Origin: Azadirachta indica
Lineage: Eukaryota; Streptophyta; Magnoliopsida; Sapindales; Meliaceae
Length of the DNA stretch: 64,000 nt
Reading direction: 5' to 3'
NCBI GenBank assembly: GCA_022749755.1
Contig: CM040442.1
Span: 3,818,457 to 3,882,456 of the forward strand
Under the pieces are notes generated by a model. It did not search any database and was not told where the DNA came from. It was given only the letters and a program-made list of their open reading frames with translations. Made by a program: the position numbers and the translations under genes. This document shows, piece by piece, positions 60,612-64,000 of this stretch (position 1 is its first letter; each line of letters starts with the position of its first letter).

Positions 60612-61130
60612 CACCTTTGAATTCACCTGTTCAACACCTGTACAGATTCAAGGATAGCTCTAGCAATCCTTATCTGATCATAAAATGGATCAGAGACACA
60701 TACCCAAATTTTTTCATAAAAATGGGCATCCACTCTATATATCATCATTGAAGACTACGCGAGCAAGAGTAGTCTTTGACCAAGGTCGGCCGTACCCACA
60801 ATGGAAATGATAGGGAGTGGTGCCACTCCATGACTACGTACTCTCATCACTCAACAAGTTTACTATTTCAGTTTTTATCCTGAACCCTTCCATGAACTCT
60901 GGAGAGATCAATCACACATGTAGTTGTTTTTGTTTCTAGATTTTCGGTGCTCTCAAGCTAAAACTGAACATTTCTTTCTCCTTAGCAATATCGTCTAGCG
61001 TCTTATTTAAGTCTTTAATCATTGTAGCAATGTCATGACGCTTGAGAACTTGCCCTGGAGAAAATCGAAAACAAGGGATCAGAGAACACATCTTCTTCTT
61101 CTTCTTCTTCTTCTTAGCCTCATGTTAAAG
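60612..61130 (-). pseudogene. CC-NB-LRR resistance gene, copy 3, N-terminal remnant
   Basis: In coding order: a Lys-rich stretch encoded by CTT repeats (61090-61125); CSLIPCFRFSPGQVLKRHDIA; the coiled-coil helix ending DDIAKEKEMFSFSL; a P-loop region where the consensus GMGGxGKTT is degraded (reads like GTADLG followed by a frame slip, near 60790); then KIWVCVSDPFYDQIRIARAILES (about 60740-60650), ending at the transposon's 3' side. There are several stops and frameshifts. Everything after RNBS-A is missing, so the copy was truncated and joined to copy 2 before, or at the time of, the copia insertion. Confidence 0.88.
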
Positions 61131-62551
61131 AAAAAATAACTAACCTTGTCAAAATTAAAAAAGTACTTATCGGTTAGCTCATAAAATAGTAATTGGGTGG
61201 CTGTAGTTGGCGGTTGGCTAGTAAATTAGTATTATAGTCAGTGATTGGCTAGTAAATTAGTAACTGAGTGGTTATAGTTCGTAGTTGGATATTGAAAAAG
61301 GAGGCCAAATAATTCTTTCTCCAATATAAATGCCCCTTTTGCTAGCATTTGTGAAACAAAAGGGAGAAAATTGAGTTAGAGAGAAAAAAAAAAAAGAAGA
61401 AAAATTCTTTCCTTGAGAGAGTTGTGAGTTGTGAGTGTTGTAAATACTTGAAATATTTTCTTCCCTTTGTAAAAGATCTGCAGGTTGTAGGCAATTTTGT
61501 GCCCAACCAGGTTAAATTCCTCTACAGGAACCTTAAAACAGTGAATAATAATGTACCTGTACCTAAGGCTGTTACTGTTTTGTTGTTTGACTTCAAAGTT
61601 CATCTCAAGAAGTCAGAATCGGAAGCATTGAGCCATTGACCAACAACCATCGATCAAGTTTGTATGTTAATGATTATGATTATTAAAATTGTTTCATTAA
61701 TTTGGTACTTTTATAATCAATTAATTGACTATATAGATGGTGCCTGCCTGCCAATATAAACTGCTTTCTTTCTTGACTAATTTCTTTTTGAAAATAAAAT
61801 AAAATATAATTATGTTGTAATACACACACGTTAATGGGTCTCAGCATCACAAGATCAAATAATTGATGGCTGTTATGTAATTTCCAAAGAAGAAGATACG
61901 AGGAAGAGACAGTCATTTTCCAAGAGCAAATGAAACTTCACATTGTTTGATGCTTTATAACTAAAAAGTAGAACCTAGTATTTTCTTTTCTTTTTCTTTT
62001 TTTGAGTGGGTATTTTATGAATAATATTTTAATAAAATGTCCGATGAACACATTTTGCACAAAATTTTCTTTAAATAAAAACAAAAACACTTTTTGTTAA
62101 AAAACAATTATAAAACAACCATAAATCACTTAATCGAGTTTTAAATCATTCACATAATTCACAAACAATTTGCAATTCTTTTAACTTTGAATTATAAATT
62201 AAACTCAATCAGTTACCTCGGGATTCAAACTTGTTAACTTTTTCACAACGCAAGGAAAATATGATATGATAATGCAACGTAACCTTCCTCTCAGCTCGAA
62301 ATTTGTGGTAACATCTTATTTCGGGTAAATTTTTTTAATAATAGCATTATGGTTCACATAATTAAATTAGCTAGATTAATTACTTAGGTAATGATAAAGT
62401 GAAAAAGAGAAAAACTTTACGTGGTTCGGCCTCGGGCCTACATCCACGGGTAGAAATATTGGAAACATTTTATTAGTTATCAAATAAGATTACAAATACA
62501 TATAAACAAAATGACTCTCAAATTAGTCACTCTTTTAAAAATTAAAAGATC

Positions 62552-62591
<40 letters not shown>

Positions 62592-63545
62592 AACAAAATA
62601 CAATTACTAACACTTTTACGCAACGGATTATACAACAAGATTACGTGCTCAACGAATTTGTATGCAATAAATACAAAAGAATTTGTACAAAGAACCTGAA
62701 AATGGAAAATGCATAAAATTCATTTCTACTTTAAAATCTGTACTCCTAGTCTCCAATACAAGTGAAAAATGATTCACTTTTTTTTTTAAAAAAAATTTTT
62801 TCATACAGTGAACAAATGAAAAATTCGGATTCACTAAATTTGAGTCAATTAAGCATGTAACTGACAGAAAGAAAATTCAGAACAAATTGTTCATTCTTAT
62901 TCTGCAGAAATTTTATTAAAAAAAAATACCTTCACTCGGCGTTCTGGAAATTATTTATCAACAAGAAGCCAGCAATTGTTGATGATACATTGGTACTGAA
63001 GCTGAAATCGAGGCTGCAGAGAGAATTGCTTGGACAAGAACCCATTGCATATATATGTCTCCGCCGACGATCACAATATTCGCGCTTCAGCAATTTTGAT
63101 CATCACGATCTGCACCTCGACATCTGAATTGTAATTCAGAGGCTAGGAACATGTGGGCGTATGAGAAAGCTTTAGTTATGATACTTCAAAATAATAAATT
63201 CGTGCCTAGATTATATAATAAAGCAACTAGCTGTTGAAGTTTGATAATACCTTACAGCAACTCTGAAACAATGGAGGCCACGCAAATACAATATTTCTGC
63301 CCGTGATTGCAAGCACAGTTAATGCTTACTCTAAGATGCATTGTACCCTGCTAAGTATCCATAGTTTCTGCTATCTACATATACATAAAAGAGGATGTTC
63401 TAAGTGATTGTAAATCAGATGTAAATAGAAAGGAGACGGAGAAGAAATTATTACCCTGGGGTTGAATTTAGCAGTTTTGAAATTGTCGTCGTTTCCAATA
63501 CTAACCGATGAAGCGGAGCCTTGTAATTAATCAACCCTCTCATAG
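61131..63545. other. Spacer between NLR copies 3 and 4, with LTR-like and NLR-flank sequence
   Basis: 61140-61640 has a TATA-like box ('caatataaatgcc' near 61320), imperfect 'ggctagtaaattagta' repeats (61215-61265) and a short plus-strand frame ending at 61639. It may be a solo LTR with captured coding sequence, but I cannot name it. 62395-62600 is the third NLR-flank repeat with an A30 tract. 62865-63180 is collinear with the 3' flank of NLR copy 2. Minus-strand 'cagggtaat' near 63450 fits a 3' UTR splice donor. Confidence 0.5.
62395..62500 (+). repeat. NLR-flank repeat, copy 3
   Basis: 'tttacgtggttcggcc', 'cctacatccacgggtag', 'aatattggaaacattttatta', followed by a poly-A tract near 62561-62590. 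It lies 1.1 kb 3' of NLR copy 4. Confidence 0.8.
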
Positions 63546-64000
63546 TTAGTAAACAATTAGGACGTAAGGAATGTGAGAGATCTTGTGCCAGTCCTCTCCT
63601 TTCCCCTTTTTGTAACGTTTTTGTAGATTAATGCATCCATATATCCCCACTTTCTCTAGTGTTGTTGATCGAAGAATGTGATCTGGCAGTGCCTCTAATT
63701 TGGGACAGCCGTAAAACTTCAGAGAATGAAGACATGGCATGATTATAACATCTTCTTCTTCCAAAAGCTCATAATCCCACTCTTCCAGTTCATCAATTTC
63801 TCGAAACTCAAGAGATTTTAATTTAGGAAAGGCAACAAAAGGTGATGAAGATGAGAATGTTTCATCCCGTTGTATTCCCAAGAATTCATTGCCCAATCTA
63901 TTTAGGCTCTCCACACCGGATATGTAGAGTGATTCAAGGGATGACAAGTTTCCTAGAGGAGGCAAACGCACCAATTTCCGGCAAAAACAAAGCTTTAATA
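63546..64000 (-). CDS. CC-NB-LRR resistance protein, copy 4, C-terminal LRR part (continues beyond the window)
   Basis: The frame is open from the right edge of the window to the stop at 63546, about 151 residues. It shows the last leucine-rich repeats of an RGA-type NLR: LVRLPPLGNLSSLESLYI, VAFPKLKSLEFREIDELEEWDYE, IMPCLHSLKFYGCPKLEALPDHIL, STTLEKVGIYGC, and the C-terminal motif GEDWHKISHIP shared with copies 1 and 2. Unlike copies 1-3, no break is seen in this portion, so this may be the live gene from which the others derive. The start, NB-ARC domain and most LRRs lie outside. The predicted role is recognition of pathogen effectors in the cytoplasm. Confidence 0.88.
   Translation of the reverse strand, partial: LKLCFCRKLVRLPPLGNLSSLESLYISGVESLNRLGNEFLGIQRDETFSSSSPFVAFPKLKSLEFREIDELEEWDYELLEEEDVIIMPCLHSLKFYGCPKLEALPDHILRSTTLEKVGIYGCINLQKRYKKGKGEDWHKISHIPYVLIVY

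Overview
This is a window of nuclear DNA from a eudicot plant. Genes are intron-rich with GT/AG splice sites, the spacers are very AT-rich and full of microsatellites, and the coding content is typical of plants: an ABCC transporter, a PYL abscisic-acid receptor, a Dof factor, CC-NB-LRR genes and a Ty1/copia retrotransposon. The proteins resemble Citrus (Rutaceae) sequences as I remember them. That species-level placement is inference, not a search result.

Left part (1-22.6 kb). A 12-exon ABCC8-type transporter (434-6187, +) carries one apparent extra base in its second exon. An intronless PYL2-like ABA receptor (8820-9416, +) follows, with a fold-back structure just behind its stop. Next come two tandem four-exon HAD phosphatases of the PPsPase1/PEPC1 family (13368-14672 and 18913-20118, both -). 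Both have candidate phosphate-starvation (PHR1/P1BS) motifs about 400 bp upstream. The DNA between them is a diverged array of roughly 110-bp repeats that is itself duplicated. A tRNA-Pro(TGG) gene lies at 22537-22608 (-).

Middle part (22.6-46 kb). After a 4.4-kb AT-rich spacer comes a complete 14-exon PP2A B55 regulatory subunit gene (26976-33886, +). Two small mitochondrial OXPHOS genes follow: complex I NDUFS7/PSST (35254-36006, +), interrupted by an in-frame stop at codon 68, and ATP synthase subunit g (36580-37058, +). A 6-kb spacer leads to an intronless Dof zinc-finger gene (43068-43748, +) with a perfect 62-bp tandem repeat downstream.

Right part (46.5-64 kb). This is a decaying CC-NB-LRR cluster, all on the minus strand. 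Copy 1 (46937-48590) has internal deletions. Copy 2 (51620-54401) has several frameshifts, a P-loop Lys-to-Asn change and a loss of RNBS-A. Copy 3 (60612-61130) is only an N-terminal remnant. Copy 4 (63546 to beyond the window end) shows only an intact LRR C-terminus. The 3' flanks of copies 1, 2 and 4 share the same repeat, and those of copies 2 and 4 also share more distant sequence, so flank and gene were duplicated together. A 6.2-kb Ty1/copia element (54407-60606, +) with about 2-3% LTR divergence sits between copies 2 and 3. It has PBS, PPT, a candidate 5-bp target duplication and three premature stops plus one frameshift. Its gag reading frame can be joined by a frame-preserving 1080-bp intron to an ATG located inside the 5' LTR, which is the most unusual structural signal in the window.

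All exon boundaries were worked out by hand from reading frame, phase and splice consensus. No alignment or database search was run.
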